NCBI RefSeq assembly: GCF_018873765.1 | Contig: NC_057917.1 | Span: 53,561,464-53,625,463, forward strand | Reading direction: 5' to 3' | From: Telopea speciosissima | Lineage: Eukaryota > Streptophyta > Magnoliopsida > Proteales > Proteaceae | Length of the DNA: 64,000 bases | Part shown: positions 46,517 through 57,554 of the stretch, in pieces | How the letters are laid out: every line of letters starts with the position of its first letter | Numbering within the stretch: position 1 is the stretch's first letter | Notes under the pieces: generated by a model | Databases searched by the model: none | What the model was told of the DNA's origin: nothing | Seen by the model: the letters and a program-made list of their open reading frames with translations, nothing else | Position numbers and translations under genes: made by a program

Positions 46517-48030
46517 TTTTATCCTCCTCATCTTCAACTCCAACTCTATAATCATCTTCATTGATTGGAATCTCAAGAAATTTATCTAACATAATTGATT
46601 CCTTGCTAAACTTCTCAATTTCCTTTAATTTAAATTTCATAAGGGAATTCACCCATACGAAAACAAAATCTTGCAACATCTCAGGAGAGAGCTTGTTTCT
46701 TTTCTTGGTTTGCACTCCAGTTTCTCTCACATGATGATAAATTACAAGGTTGACTCAGACTGAGAATAGTTACCTTTTGAAGCAAGGAAACAGAACGTTT
46801 ATGCATAGTCTACCATGAACCTAGAAATATAAAAGAATAAAAAAAAAATAATAGAGAACAAATTAATTACTAAAATTATAAAATTTAAGAAGAAATAAAA
46901 TAAGAGTATAACATAGAATAAAAAACATTATCAAACTTTTTTACTTAACGAGGATGGCAATCAATCATTGATAACTAGAGTTCATGAAATAGCTTTTCAT
47001 GTTTCTCATAATAATCTCTAAATTCATTTACAAATTATCTCTTGTTATCTGAAGAAACCACAGTCTTTATGACATAGATTACTGCTTTTGGCACATCATT
47101 TTGGTAGTATGAAAATTTTCCATCATACATAAAGAAAGGATTCAAAAAGCTGCAACCATTTGCATAAGATGTAATATGTTTTCCTCTTTTCTACTGTCAA
47201 GCAACTGCAATAACCTCTTGTACTTTGATGAATCTTTTTTACAACGGTCTATTATGGTATTCCTTACCCTTTTCATAGCCTCATACAAAAATAGATTTGT
47301 AGCTCCATCGCCATCAATTAGGTAAAGGACTATGATAAGAGGTTCTAAAATGGACAACACGTCCTTTCCATTCAGCTAAAACTCGATCTATATTCTGAAT
47401 TATTTGAGTTACCATTGCACCCAATTCAGACCTGCAATGACTGTTGATCCTCCATTTTACTGATGTAACCATAATTTTCAACCCATCTTCAACATCAAAA
47501 TATATTTAAGCATAAAAAAATTAGAGGTAAATCTGGTTTTGCAAGGTTTTTTCAATTCTTTGCTCCTTGTGAATTCCTCATTAAGGCTAAAACAATCTCA
47601 TGTTTATATATAAAACCAACAACCAACTTTGCCTTTTCAAATAATTCAGTTACCTATGATATTTTTGCATTGATGTCTTTCAATAGTAATTGCACTCCAT
47701 GGACAATACACCTTACTCTATGAATCTGAGGATATTTCTCCATAATTAAAGAGATTGCAACCCCATAGTTGGAAGCGTTATCTGAGATAAGTTGAACAAC
47801 TTTCTATGGCCCAATTTCCTCTATTATAGGCTCAAGTATATCTCTAAGAAATAATTCAGTCTTAGAAGCTTCAAAGCACTCAAAAGAGTTGAGGAAAACA
47901 ACCCCTTGGGTGAATATATAATAATATTAATTAATGAACATTTTTTCATATCAATCCACATGTCAGACATAATAATGCATCCTGTAGTAGACTATGAATC
48001 CTTAACAAAAGAACATTTTGTGCATTAAAA
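46517..48030 (-). pseudogene. hAT-superfamily transposase (DUF659 type), broken
   Basis: Read on the minus strand from about 48000: GCIIMSDMWIDMKK, VVFLNSFECFEASKTELFLR, KVVQLISDNASNYGVA, YPQIHRVRCIVHGVQLLLKD, later LIDGDGATNLFLYEAMKRV, and LSPEMLQDFVFVWVNS near the Copia junction. This is the order of DUF659/hAT transposases (SDNASN---A, YP-I-R--C--H---LLLKD). Several stops and shifts interrupt it and the N-terminal BED finger is missing. The C-terminal tail lies beyond the Copia insert at 40287-40443. Confidence 0.75.
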
Positions 48031-48572
48031 GGGGAATACTATGAAAGATTGGCTTAAAAACCAAGAAAATCAACAGAAGAGTAAGCAAGGGAAGCTGCAG
48101 TAGCTCTAGAACGACAGTTTCAAGCCTTCAATAAGACCCAAACTCAAGTCGAATGAAGATATGGTAGGGGAGAATATACTCACCAACTGTGAGCCTAATC
48201 AAGAGAATGAAGGTGATGTTACAACAAAGTCATTTGAAAACCAGTATGGAAAAGAGTAAAGAATCACAACAGGGCATAATAGAACAGAAACTGAAATTTT
48301 AAGAAGAGTTGATCTGCATCTTTAGTTTTCAGTCAACACCATAGAGGTTGCAGAAGTCACAGAACTCTCCCACAATAGACCCAAGCATGTTTAACACACA
48401 TAAGAAGTTTCAGACCGAAAGAAGACGAGGAAGAAGAGACTAACCTGAGTGGTTGCAAGTCGCAACTTGTGGATCTCGTCAAGGCGTGTCTGCCCTTCTG
48501 TCTGCTACTAACCGGTGTTGCAACTTCTTGATTTCAACCAAATAAACTACAAATCAGGGGTATAGAGAAAGA

Positions 48573-48607
<35 letters not shown>

Positions 48608-50234
48608 GGAGGTCAGTGATTACCGAAAAGAGATGGATTCAAGAGGAAAGGGTTTCCGCATTCAAGAATCAGGGGAGGGGAAAGGTTTTCAGGAAAATAC
48701 CTTAAGCCGCTACAATCTACCGCTACAATCGTTGGTTTGAAGAACTGTAGTCGCCAAAAGAAGAAGAGGAAAAAGAGACAGAGAAGAATGGAGAAGAACC
48801 ACAACCATTGGGGTTTGATATCCGTGAGAGAAGGACAAGAGCTTGGGGCTGGGGTTTGGTATCCGTTAGATTGGTTTTAGACTCTTTTTTAAAACTAAAC
48901 GTAGTATATCCATATAATGTGTATAATACTTCAAACCTTAAAATCCATGTATATATCTGCATCCAACGATTTATACGGAATACAAGACGTTAAAATTGAT
49001 TTAAACTTTTGATCCATGTATTATACGCAGATTTACTAACTATGATACTAGGTGATATGGCAAGGTTCGGAGTGTATTGGTGAGGTGATAGTGTTAATGA
49101 GTGATGTGGTAGTGCTAAACTTGTCAAGGAATCATGTTGTAGAGTTTATATGTGTCAGTACGATTAGACAACATGTTGGAGGAGCATGTATGGTCAAACA
49201 AGGATTTGGCATGTGATGATACATAGGTCTCCGTGCCTTTGTGGCAGTATAGGGAATCTCATTACATGGTTAACAGTGTTTGGTAATCTTCTATAACTTT
49301 GGGTGAAAGCCAGATGTTTTCGGAATTGTGATTTCATAAGTTCACACGATAGCAACGTGTTTGAAGGAACTTTTGGAAAGCAAGATCACATATTTGGAAG
49401 GAGTTGAAAACCATTGAAACTTAGTTTGTCGAGTCACTTTCCAAAGCCACTGGAAGTGCGTTGTTTCGATATCATATGAAAAAGATATTACAGTTTCCAT
49501 AGCGTCTCTTAGAAAATAAACTAAATGGAAGAGGGTTTTGAAATTCTGAGATGTATTTTGGAACCTTTCTCTGAGATTGTTTACGTGAAGTGATAGATCT
49601 CCTCGTCACAAGCATGATATCGTAAACCATATCCAAAAACTTCTTAAAATGATTGAGATATGGCCCAAATACCCTTTCGTGTGTTTTGGTAGGCCGAGAG
49701 GACCAAATTCTACGTGCCATTCATAAACTGGAGCAGGTGTTGACTTGGTAAATGGAAATTATGGCCTTTGATTGGGAATCGGATCAGGAATCTCTAAAAA
49801 TAATGAGAGAGAAATAACAACTGTCTATTGATACCAGTGTTGGTGAGAGTAAACCGCCCTATTCTATTACCAAACATAATATATTGGAAGAAGCTCATCC
49901 GAAACTAGAGTTAGAAACGCCTCATTTCGTTTCGTACCCGTTCTTCATTTGCTTCTTTTCGAATCCAAAGGGGCCTTGTCATATTCCATGATTTGTAACA
50001 ATGATTTCGCTACTAATTTTTTATCCATTGGTTTCGATATTAGTTTTATTCCCCTTTTTTTTTATTTTTGTTAAAGAGTTATGTTCTCCTTACAATTTAT
50101 TCCATTTTGTTTAGATTACAACTTGAACATATCAAATCAAAATTTCTATTCATGGATGTGTACTTGTTTGACTTGGGGAAGGTGAATTGAAGTTTTTTTA
50201 TCGAATCTTTTATCACTATAAGTTATGAATGTAA
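48031..50234. other. Intergenic, no gene recognised
   Basis: Contains a (GA)n tract at 48563-48609 and AT-rich DNA. Frames at 48613-48993 and 49472-49720 carry no motif I recognise. 49050-49260 resembles 39230-39700 in word use. Confidence 0.4.
48563..48609 (+). repeat. (GA)n microsatellite
   Basis: Imperfect GA run with one ACAGA interruption. Confidence 0.85.
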
Positions 50235-50463
50235 GATTTCATTGTGGTTCAAACCCGAAAACAAACCGATCTACAAATTGGTACTAACTCGATATTGAAA
50301 AACTAAAATAAATCGAAATCGCATTGGATCGGGTCGAAATCGAAACTGACCAAAAATCAAAGTTTCTTAACAGTTTGGTTTTGGTCTCACTCATCCCAAG
50401 ACTGAAGGTCCGAAACTGATCCAGCTTGACCGAAATCTGGCCGAATTGACCTTATGACACCCT
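50235..50463. repeat. Decayed hAT-like remnant
   Basis: Rich in CCGAAA, AACCGAT and GACCGAAAT words; ends TTATGACACCCTTG, an eroded TAGGGGTGTCA terminus. The homologous part of CslG units begins right after (TCCTCTACCACGTGATGG). Confidence 0.5.
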
Positions 50464-50633
50464 TGTCCGTATAGGTCCTCTACCACGTGATGGCGACGAG
50501 AAAAGAGGAGCAAATTGCTTAGGTTATGTTTGGTTGTCAAGAAAAGAAAAGAATTTTCAATTTTTTTAATTAAAAGAGAGAGAAAAATGCATATATTGTT
50601 TCATCATGATTTTTATGGTATTATATTTTTGAT

Positions 50634-51632
50634 AAAATTACATGCACCCCCTTTCGTGTTTGAGTCAATTACAGAACAACTCCGTTGTTTCAACAATTAC
50701 ATCCGTACCCATAAAGGCTGACGGTGTTAGTGAAGTGTTAGTTTTAAAATGTAAAAGATATTTTTACCCTTATTATATCTTGAACTTAAATAATAAAATG
50801 GAAATACCATGTTTAACCTTTTTACATCCTCAAACCTAAAATTTCCAAATCTTCTTCTTCTTCTTCTTCCTCCTCCTCTTGCTACATTTCTATCCGAAAC
50901 CTAAAATCCCCAAATCTTCCTCCTCCTGCTACATTTTAGTTTTTATCTTTTGAAAACATTAATCTTGAACAATGTTGTTTGAGTCCCCTGTTGTTTTCTT
51001 CATTCAAGATGCTTTAATGGAAGATTTTTACCGGCTTGATCCTGCGATTTCTTGTTCTGATGAAATCACGGGAGTTGGAAGCGTTGTTCCAACTTCAGCT
51101 TTAGTGACAACGACGGAATTTGACCGTCAAGCCGAGAACATCTTTTAATTCGAAGCTAACGAGCTAGAAATATCTGGATTGGAGGGTTGGGAGTGGGTGG
51201 GGTTGCAGGAGGAGGAAGAAAATAACAAAAACACAAAAAAGTACTTCTGACTCAGAAATACTAATTTGGAACAGAAACATTGCCATACAACCCCTTAACC
51301 ACCCATGAATGAAGAGTCAAGCCCATCATTAGATGTGCAGGAAACCCACAGGGACCACCCAAGCATGGTTCAGGTTCAGACCGGGTCAGGCCTTATATCT
51401 AAGAATTCATATCTGTTTTATCCAATTTTTAGTTTCAAACCCTAAACAATTTGGGGAAGATGAGGGCAATTTGATCACTTTACTCTTTAATTTTGATGGG
51501 TTTTTATCATAAGGGCATTTTAGTCATTAGATTCCCTAAAACTAACCTCTAACGTCCCAGACTAACGAACTGGACTAAAGTATTATAAAGTTTGAAAAGT
51601 AGGGGTGCATTTGTACGTATGGGCAATTGGAG
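50634..51632. mobile_element. MULE-like element with long degenerate inverted ends
   Basis: The left end (AAAATTACATGCACCCC, later CCCCAAATCTTCCTCC) is mirrored on the right (TTTGGGGAAGATGAGGGC, later GGGGTGCATTTGTAC). Arms are about 280 bp and imperfect. The style (CATCTTCCCCAAAT box, GGGGTGCA terminus) recalls the Pack-MULE at 16716, but no 9-bp duplication is clear. A small ORF lies in the middle at 50972-51148. Confidence 0.5.
50972..51148 (+). pseudogene. 58-residue ORF inside the MULE-like element, unknown
   Basis: ATG-to-stop frame with acidic centre (ALMEDFYRLDPAISCSDEI) and a Ser/Thr/Val-rich end. It is more balanced in codon use than the flanking DNA, so it may be a captured gene piece. 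I do not recognise the family. Confidence 0.3.
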
Positions 51633-52145
51633 GGGGGGGGGAATTTGAAACAACCCAAAAAAATTCGACGAGTACCAACCAAAAAAAATAAAAAATTCTA
51701 ATAGTCTAGTCTAGGAATTTGGGTCCTTTGTAACGCATCATTTGACAGCCCATAGTGCTTAAGTACGCAGCCCAACACTTAGAGTGCGCTTGGTAACGTT
51801 CAGAACAGCGTTCTGAACAGTTCTTTTATTCAAAAAGAACAAAAAACATGAAAAAGTGTTTGGTTTTGCGGTTCGTTTTTTTCGTTCTTTTAGAACAAAC
51901 CGGAGGTCTTGAGCACCAAAAGAACGTTCTTTGCAGACCGTCTCAGAGACGGTCTGTAAAGAACGAGAACGATTAGACGATCTAAAATCGACGAAACCCG
52001 TGAAAACCCATGAAGTTGGAGAAGGCTCCTTGCAATCAAACATTGGGAAGAGAAGGGGAAGAGAAGGAGCAGCTGAGGGGGAGACCTCTACCTGTAACTC
52101 CGGCTTCAAGGTAAGAACTTCAAACCACTCTCTCATCTCTCTCTT

Positions 52146-52147
<2 letters not shown>

Positions 52148-52211
<64 letters not shown>
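52148..52211 (+). repeat. (CT)n microsatellite, ~32 units
   Basis: Uninterrupted CT run in the apparent leader intron of the captured kinase gene; likely highly polymorphic. Confidence 0.95.
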
Positions 52212-52215
<4 letters not shown>

Positions 52216-52368
52216 TTGTTTGTGAAGTTCGTTTATGGTTTTGGAAAGCCCAGATCTGACAAATCTATACTGTTACACAGAGTTTTGTCTCAGGAATCCG
52301 ATTGCGAGACCTAGAATTTGAAGGAGTTTTTTATGCTTTGACGAAGATTAGAAAGTTGTTGCAGAGAT

Positions 52369-53002
52369 TTGGGGCTTAATCGTGATCCCAGGTTGAAATC
52401 GAGGCATTCCATCCAACAGGAACGCGGTTCGCAGTTAAATTCGGGGCTTAATCGTGATTCTGTGCATACCGGACAGTTGCAACGTAATCCGACCACCAGA
52501 TCTTTATCTCCTCTGCCTGACACTAATCTCTCGGATTCATTTAAGGAAGCTCAATCTGAGAAGAGGAGATTTTCTACTCCAGGCCCGCGAAGAAAAGAAC
52601 TCGATGGAAAGATTCCAGGGAAGATTTTCGCTAGAGATTCTCATCATACTCGGGCATCAGATTCCACATCGTTGTCAACTTCGATTTCTGATAAATTGAA
52701 TAGCCGAAGGGAGTCATCGTGGACGAAGTACTTTGATCATGGAGGAGGAAGGGTCACTGCGGTGGAAATTGATGGCAGATGAATTCAAGGTTGATCTCTC
52801 TCAGTTGTTCTATGGGCTTAAGTTTGCCATCGGAGCTCACAGTCGAATTTACCATGGAATTTATAAGGATGAACCTGTTGCTATGAAGATTCTTAGCCCA
52901 CCTGATGACGATGAAAATGGAGCCATGGCGGCTCTGCTGGAGAAGCAGTTCACTAGAGAAGTTACTCATCTGTCTCATCTCCACCATCAAAATGTGATCA
53001 AG
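52369..53002 (+). pseudogene. Raf-like MAPKKK (HT1-like) 5' fragment, frameshifted
   Basis: The first frame (52369-52779) gives RSLSPLPDTNLSDSFKEAQS, RRFSTPGPRRKE and SSWTKYFDHGGGRVTAVE, the N-terminal region of plant HT1-related Raf-like kinases. The following kinase start is one base out of phase: ADEFKVDLSQLFYGLKFAIG, AHSRIYHGIYKDEPVAMKIL (glycine-rich loop and ATP-binding Lys), ending HLHHQNVIK at 53002 with an intact GT donor. No later exon (HRD, DFG) is found before 55000. It therefore lacks catalytic residues and has a frameshift at about 52775. The retained intron donor shows capture from DNA rather than from mRNA. Confidence 0.8.
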
Positions 53003-53532
53003 GTAGCTCAAGTCTCTCTTTTCTTTGTTTATGTTTTATTTTTGTTTTTATCTTTTTTATTTTCATCTTTTAGGGTTCACGGGCGAGGGATCCTAGTACT
53101 CAACTTTTATCGAATTATGATCACTGAATTATTATGTCGTAGCAGCAATATACTCTAGTTCCCTTTGTGCCTTCATATTTATGCATTGCAGCCATTCTAC
53201 TATTTGCTTTGTTGAGTTCAGTGATATTGAACTGCTAGTTGTTTTGTTCTGATCTGATTTTTGTTTTAAGTTCACTTGTGGAAGACAATTGTGAGAGATT
53301 GCTCCCCAAGCTTATTACAGTGTGTCATTTGGGAACCTAGAGTCAGATAATTAGGTTTTTTTTTTTTTTTTTTTAAGCAGTTAATCCTTAGTTTTTTGTG
53401 CCCAAAATATCTATTATTCCTATGAATCTGATTGTAATTCCATTTCAATTCATCATTTGTTTAAGCCATAAAACATTCAAGAAAAAAAAAAAAAAAAAGC
53501 AATCCACAACTGAGTTTTTATGATGGGCATAC

Positions 53533-53736
53533 CTGATCTTCCTCTGATTTGGGTTTTGAACTGGAATTAGTTGACTCTCCACTTTCAATTTCACATTGCT
53601 TCAAAGCTCTCTCTTTAATGGAAGGTGTTGAAGGAGGGCTTGGACTACTTGAGCTGAGTTCAGGTGGAGTACTTTGAGTACCCATATCTATAGTATTCAT
53701 ATTCTCTATTTTCTTGTCTACATTCAAAACCACCAA
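53533..53736 (-). pseudogene. Captured first exon of an unknown gene
   Basis: The minus strand has ATG, then a 68-residue Ser/Pro/Glu-rich frame (STPPELSSSSPSPPSTPS; GESTNSSSKPKSEEDQ) ending at a good splice donor, CAG|GTATGC. The composition is that of a disordered regulatory-protein N-terminus. No family recognised and no next exon seen nearby. Confidence 0.4.
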
Positions 53737-54522
53737 AATTTGGGAAATTGGTGATATCTCCCAAACAAGAAATCTGATCAGATTCCAACACTATTTACTT
53801 CAGATCTGTCCATCAGATTTGAGCCAAAATTTGGGAAACCATTCTTCTCCATATAATTGAACCTTTGACCAGCTTTTGGACCGTATCTGAAACTTTGATT
53901 TGTTGTTATTAAATTTATTTTAAAATTTGATTTCTAAATCTGCCACTGGGAAAACCATCCAAGAGAATTTGAAACAGGTCAGATTTTAATAAGATATTGA
54001 TCATGAGATGTGATCTTCAGCCCAGAAGGACTTGATTGGATGATATTGATCTGGGTATGACAGGGGAGAATGGTTCAACCCTGAACTTTTGATTTCTGAT
54101 CTGGGTACCCTAGGGGGGACTATCATATGATTGCCCTTTAAATTATAAGTTGATTCAACTTTCATTTTCATATCTTTTCTTCCTTCACTTTTTTCCACTC
54201 ACATAGGAGAAAGGGGATTGGGGAAGACAGAAATTACTGAGAAAGGAAGCAATGAATGGTAGGTAAGAGCAGGGCCCATCTATGTTATCTCTTAGGACCA
54301 ATTTCAAAAGGTTCTGGCATTGGCACCACTATTTTTCTGTTTGTACTAATAGCCTTTTCTTTGAAAAACAAAAAATTTCTTTACTTCTCATGTCCAAAAT
54401 AGCCAAGTGCTTCAGTTAGTTAAGATTATTCAGTCTATGGAATCGCTTGGCTTTCTAGAATCCAAAAGAATGGAGAATATAATTTGGTTTAATCTGTTGT
54501 GTTAATTCATTGACAACTTGAT

Positions 54523-54603
54523 GGGCCTTTAGCTCAAATTGGTAGAGCACTTGGAACATGAGCATGTTCCAAGAAGATGGTGGTTCGAGTCCACCAATGC
54601 CTT
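54523..54603 (+). tRNA. tRNA-like sequence with enlarged anticodon arm
   Basis: D-arm GCTC-AAATTGGTA-GAGC and T-arm GGTGG-TTCGAGT-CCACC are intact. The box A region reads TAGCTCAAATTGG and box B GGTTCGAGTCC, both usable by RNA polymerase III. The acceptor pairs GGGCCTT with AATGCCT with one G-T and one C-T mismatch. The anticodon arm is abnormal: CTTGGAACATG pairs with CATGTTCCAAG (54550-54573), leaving a 2-base loop, or a 5-bp stem with a 14-base loop. An intron of about 7 bases or a pseudogene are both possible; I cannot assign an anticodon. Confidence 0.5.
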
Positions 54604-55957
54604 CTTTATTCAACTGTTCATAGCATAGTTAGTTATACCACTAATCCACTCAAGAACCCAATTTTAATGACATCTTTGAAATTTGACGTCTTTTTATACT
54701 TACTTTGGTTATTTTAATGAGATATTTTAAGGTTGGTAAGAGAAAAGGATTTTACAAGTCTTTTTTTGGTATAATTGACAAAGAAATGGCATTATTATAA
54801 TTAATATCAAATAAGGAAGAACAGATTTTACCAAACACTATTTTCGTTCTGAACAAAGTTCTTGAGAACGTTACCAAACAGTCATTTTCGGTCTCAGAAT
54901 GACGTTCTAGACCAAGAACATAAAAGAACATTTCTAGTCAAGAATAGGCGTTCTTTGTTCAGACCGTTACCAAACGCAGCCTCAGACTCTGTCATGATTG
55001 GGTGGGAGGCCATACCAGCTTTTTCTTTTTTTGTTTTTTGTTTTTTTTTCGTTAAAAATAGCCTTCTTTCTTTCACAAATAAAAAAATCCTATTATCCTA
55101 ATTGAACTAATGAGATCTTCACTGGGTCTTTCTTAATTCGAGAAGAAGGAAATTTTTACTAATATTATATTGGGCAATACCCTTAAAGCTACGCAGAAGA
55201 GATTAGATATTTAGATTGGAATACAAAGTATCGAGCAGCTAATCGATCTCAACGATGAGAGGTGTAACCGAGAAGGCGGCGGCCGGCACGCTCACCTTTC
55301 CGCCACTCCCACTCCACACAACTCAGGCGATGCGACGAACACCCCTGAACCGTGCGTTCGGCCTGGTTTAGTCGTGTGCCGTTGTGGCTCTGTTCTACCG
55401 CCATTTTCACTCATCCATCTCCTTCTTCTCCCTTCTCTTTATTGTGGCCGATGCCGTCTTCGTCTTCATGAGGGCCACCACCGAGTCTCTAAGGCTGCGT
55501 CCAGTTCGCCACCGGGAGTTCCCAGAGAAATTGAGAAGAGCTGTACTGGTGGAAGGAGTGAGGGAGGAAGAGGTGGAGAGGGATTACGATCCTCCGGGTG
55601 TGGATGTGTTGATATGCACAGCGGACCCATACAAGGAACCGCCCATGGGAGTGGTGAACACCGCACTGTCAGTGTTGGGGTACGAATACCCGGCGGAGAA
55701 GCTGGCGGTATACGTATCGGACGATGGGGGATCGGAGCTTACGCTGTTTGCATTAAAGGAGGCCGCCAAGTTCGGCCGCCACTGGCTACCTTTCTGCAGG
55801 GACTACGGATTACTTGACAGGTCCCCCGATGTGTACTTTGGAAATGGATCTACCCATACATTTCCCGAGGAAGCCCATGACATCAAGGTTTGTCTATTTT
55901 TCTACTCTCTCTCCTACTTCACTCAAATCTTATCTTATTATCTCATCTTTAGATTCA

Positions 55958-57111
55958 GATAAAATTTCACTGTTGTGGTCATGGTAGGATTGTTCCTGCT
56001 ACATGTACGTGGTTGAATCTCAACAAATCACGTTTATTTTTTATTATTTAATGTTAAAAGATAATAAAACAGAAATTTAACTGAAGTGAAATGTAATCTG
56101 TTTGCTTAACGTTAATCAAATATTATTCTAATTTTACCCTTTTGTTTAGGATACAATAGTAAATTAAAAATAAGAAATGCAATGGGAATCAAAACTGAAC
56201 CACGCTCTCGCCTCTTTTTCTTCTTTTCTTCTACTTCTTCTTGGTTTATACACATAAAAAGCATATAGAAGGAGCTCAGAGCCTCTTTCGACAAGAATAT
56301 CTTGACGTATAGAAACAGGTAAGAGTAATAAGATCAAAAAAACCTTTTTTTTTCAAGATGAATAAAATTTCTGAATATTTGTGAATAATTCCTGAATATT
56401 CAAGGAATAGATAATTCAGTCTACAATTTCAGGCTCCATAGAAGCTCGTTACTAATAACTTGAGAAATAACTAATTCGAAATTTTAAAATATTTACAAAC
56501 CTTAATTAAATAATTACAAGTATTGATCAATGTTTTGTCTGAACTTTTTGGAATATAAGATTGAATGTTTCACTTAATCGGATCCCACTTAATCCATAAA
56601 CTTCATGATTATATTTTTTTTCCCAAAATTATCATCCCTTTAAAATTTGCAAGTCCAATTGAAAGTTAAGGGGAGATCCTCCTTTGCTGTTGGCATTAAG
56701 GGTGTGTATTACCAAAAGCTCCCACTAAATATGCTTCCTTCCAGCACTGCAAATGCAATATACCTTGGAACCCTAAAGTTCTAATTTTTTTTTAAAGGTG
56801 ATACAGTTTTCTAGTGGAGTTTGGAGACAGAACGCATAAAAAGAATGAAGAAGAAGTTTCATGCACTTTGTTTTTTTGATAATATGTGTTTTATTGTGTG
56901 TAAACCAAGAAGTAAAAGAAAAAAAATTAAAAACGGAGAAGAAGAAGAGGTGAGAGCATTGTTCAGTGTTTGATTCCAAATTATGTTTCAGTTAAGTTTA
57001 TGTTTTATTATTTTTTAATATTAAATAAAAGATAAACGTGGTTTGCTGAGGTTCAGCCACGTACGTGTAGCAAGAACAATCCTACTATGGCCATAGCAGC
57101 GAAGTTTTACC
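55958..57111. mobile_element. Foldback element with ~330-bp arms in CslG-3 intron 1
   Basis: The left arm starts GATAAAATTTCACTGTTGTGG and the inverted right arm GGTAAAACTTCGCTGCTATGG; both continue TAGGATTGTTC-TGCTACA, CACGTTTAT and then a CTTCTTCT-rich part. CslG-1 runs straight through this point (CTTTAGATTC), so it is an insertion. No transposase frame, and no clear target duplication. Confidence 0.75.
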
Positions 57112-57350
57112 CTACACTTAATAGCATTCCTGCTACAAGACTGGCAGCTAAGGAAATAGAATAATTCAATTCCCCCTTGGGTTCATAAATATCCTCCTAG
57201 GTTTTAGTATTTTCTAAAATACCCTTTAAGATTCAATTTCCTTGGCTTCCAGCCTTGTAGTAGGAATGTTCCTGCTACAAGTTTAGCAGCAAAATTCCGT
57301 CCGTCTTGTAGCAGGAATGCTATTAAGTGTAGTAGTAAAAATTTTTCCGT
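57100..57350. repeat. Second palindrome abutting the foldback
   Basis: CTACACTTAATAGCATTCCTGC pairs with GCAGGAATGCTATTAAGTGTAG at 57313-57337. It shares its left edge with the end of the preceding foldback and repeats the GTAGCAGGAATG word, so the two are related or nested. Confidence 0.7.
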
Positions 57351-57528
57351 ATTTATAAACCAAAGGGGAAGTGAATTATTCCATTTCCTTTTCTGTTTTT
57401 TTTTTAAAAAAAAATTATTCTATTTCCTTGGTTGCCATTAGTATAACAGCAAAAAAATTTCCGTCGGTAAGGCTGAAACTGCAGTTTAAGTTTCAGTTGA
57501 ACTCATATAGAAATACCGCCATTACCAA

Positions 57529-57554
57529 TATATATATATATATATATATATATA
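57529..57554 (+). repeat. (TA)n microsatellite
   Basis: About 13 TA units in CslG-3 intron 1. Confidence 0.9.

Larger units (their letters stand above)
51781..54982. mobile_element. TIR element carrying captured gene pieces (Pack-type, superfamily uncertain)
   Basis: The left end AGAGTGCGCTTGGTAACG matches the inverted right end AGGCTGCGTTTGGTAACG. GTTCT/AGAAC words crowd both sub-terminal regions, and GTTACCAAAC occurs twice on the right. A 33-base palindrome (CAGACCGTCTCAGAGACGG core) lies at about 51930-51962. Inside are a Raf-like MAPKKK 5' fragment with leader intron, a second captured exon on the minus strand, and a tRNA-like sequence. Unit 1 and unit 2 of the CslG duplication lack this insert, and it ends ~270 bases before CslG-3. 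No clear target duplication was found, so hAT, Harbinger or other is open. Confidence 0.6.

Noticed and set aside
52369-53158. A functional MAPKKK gene
   Set aside because: The kinase core is out of frame with the N-terminal exon, and no exon with HRD or DFG motifs follows within the element.
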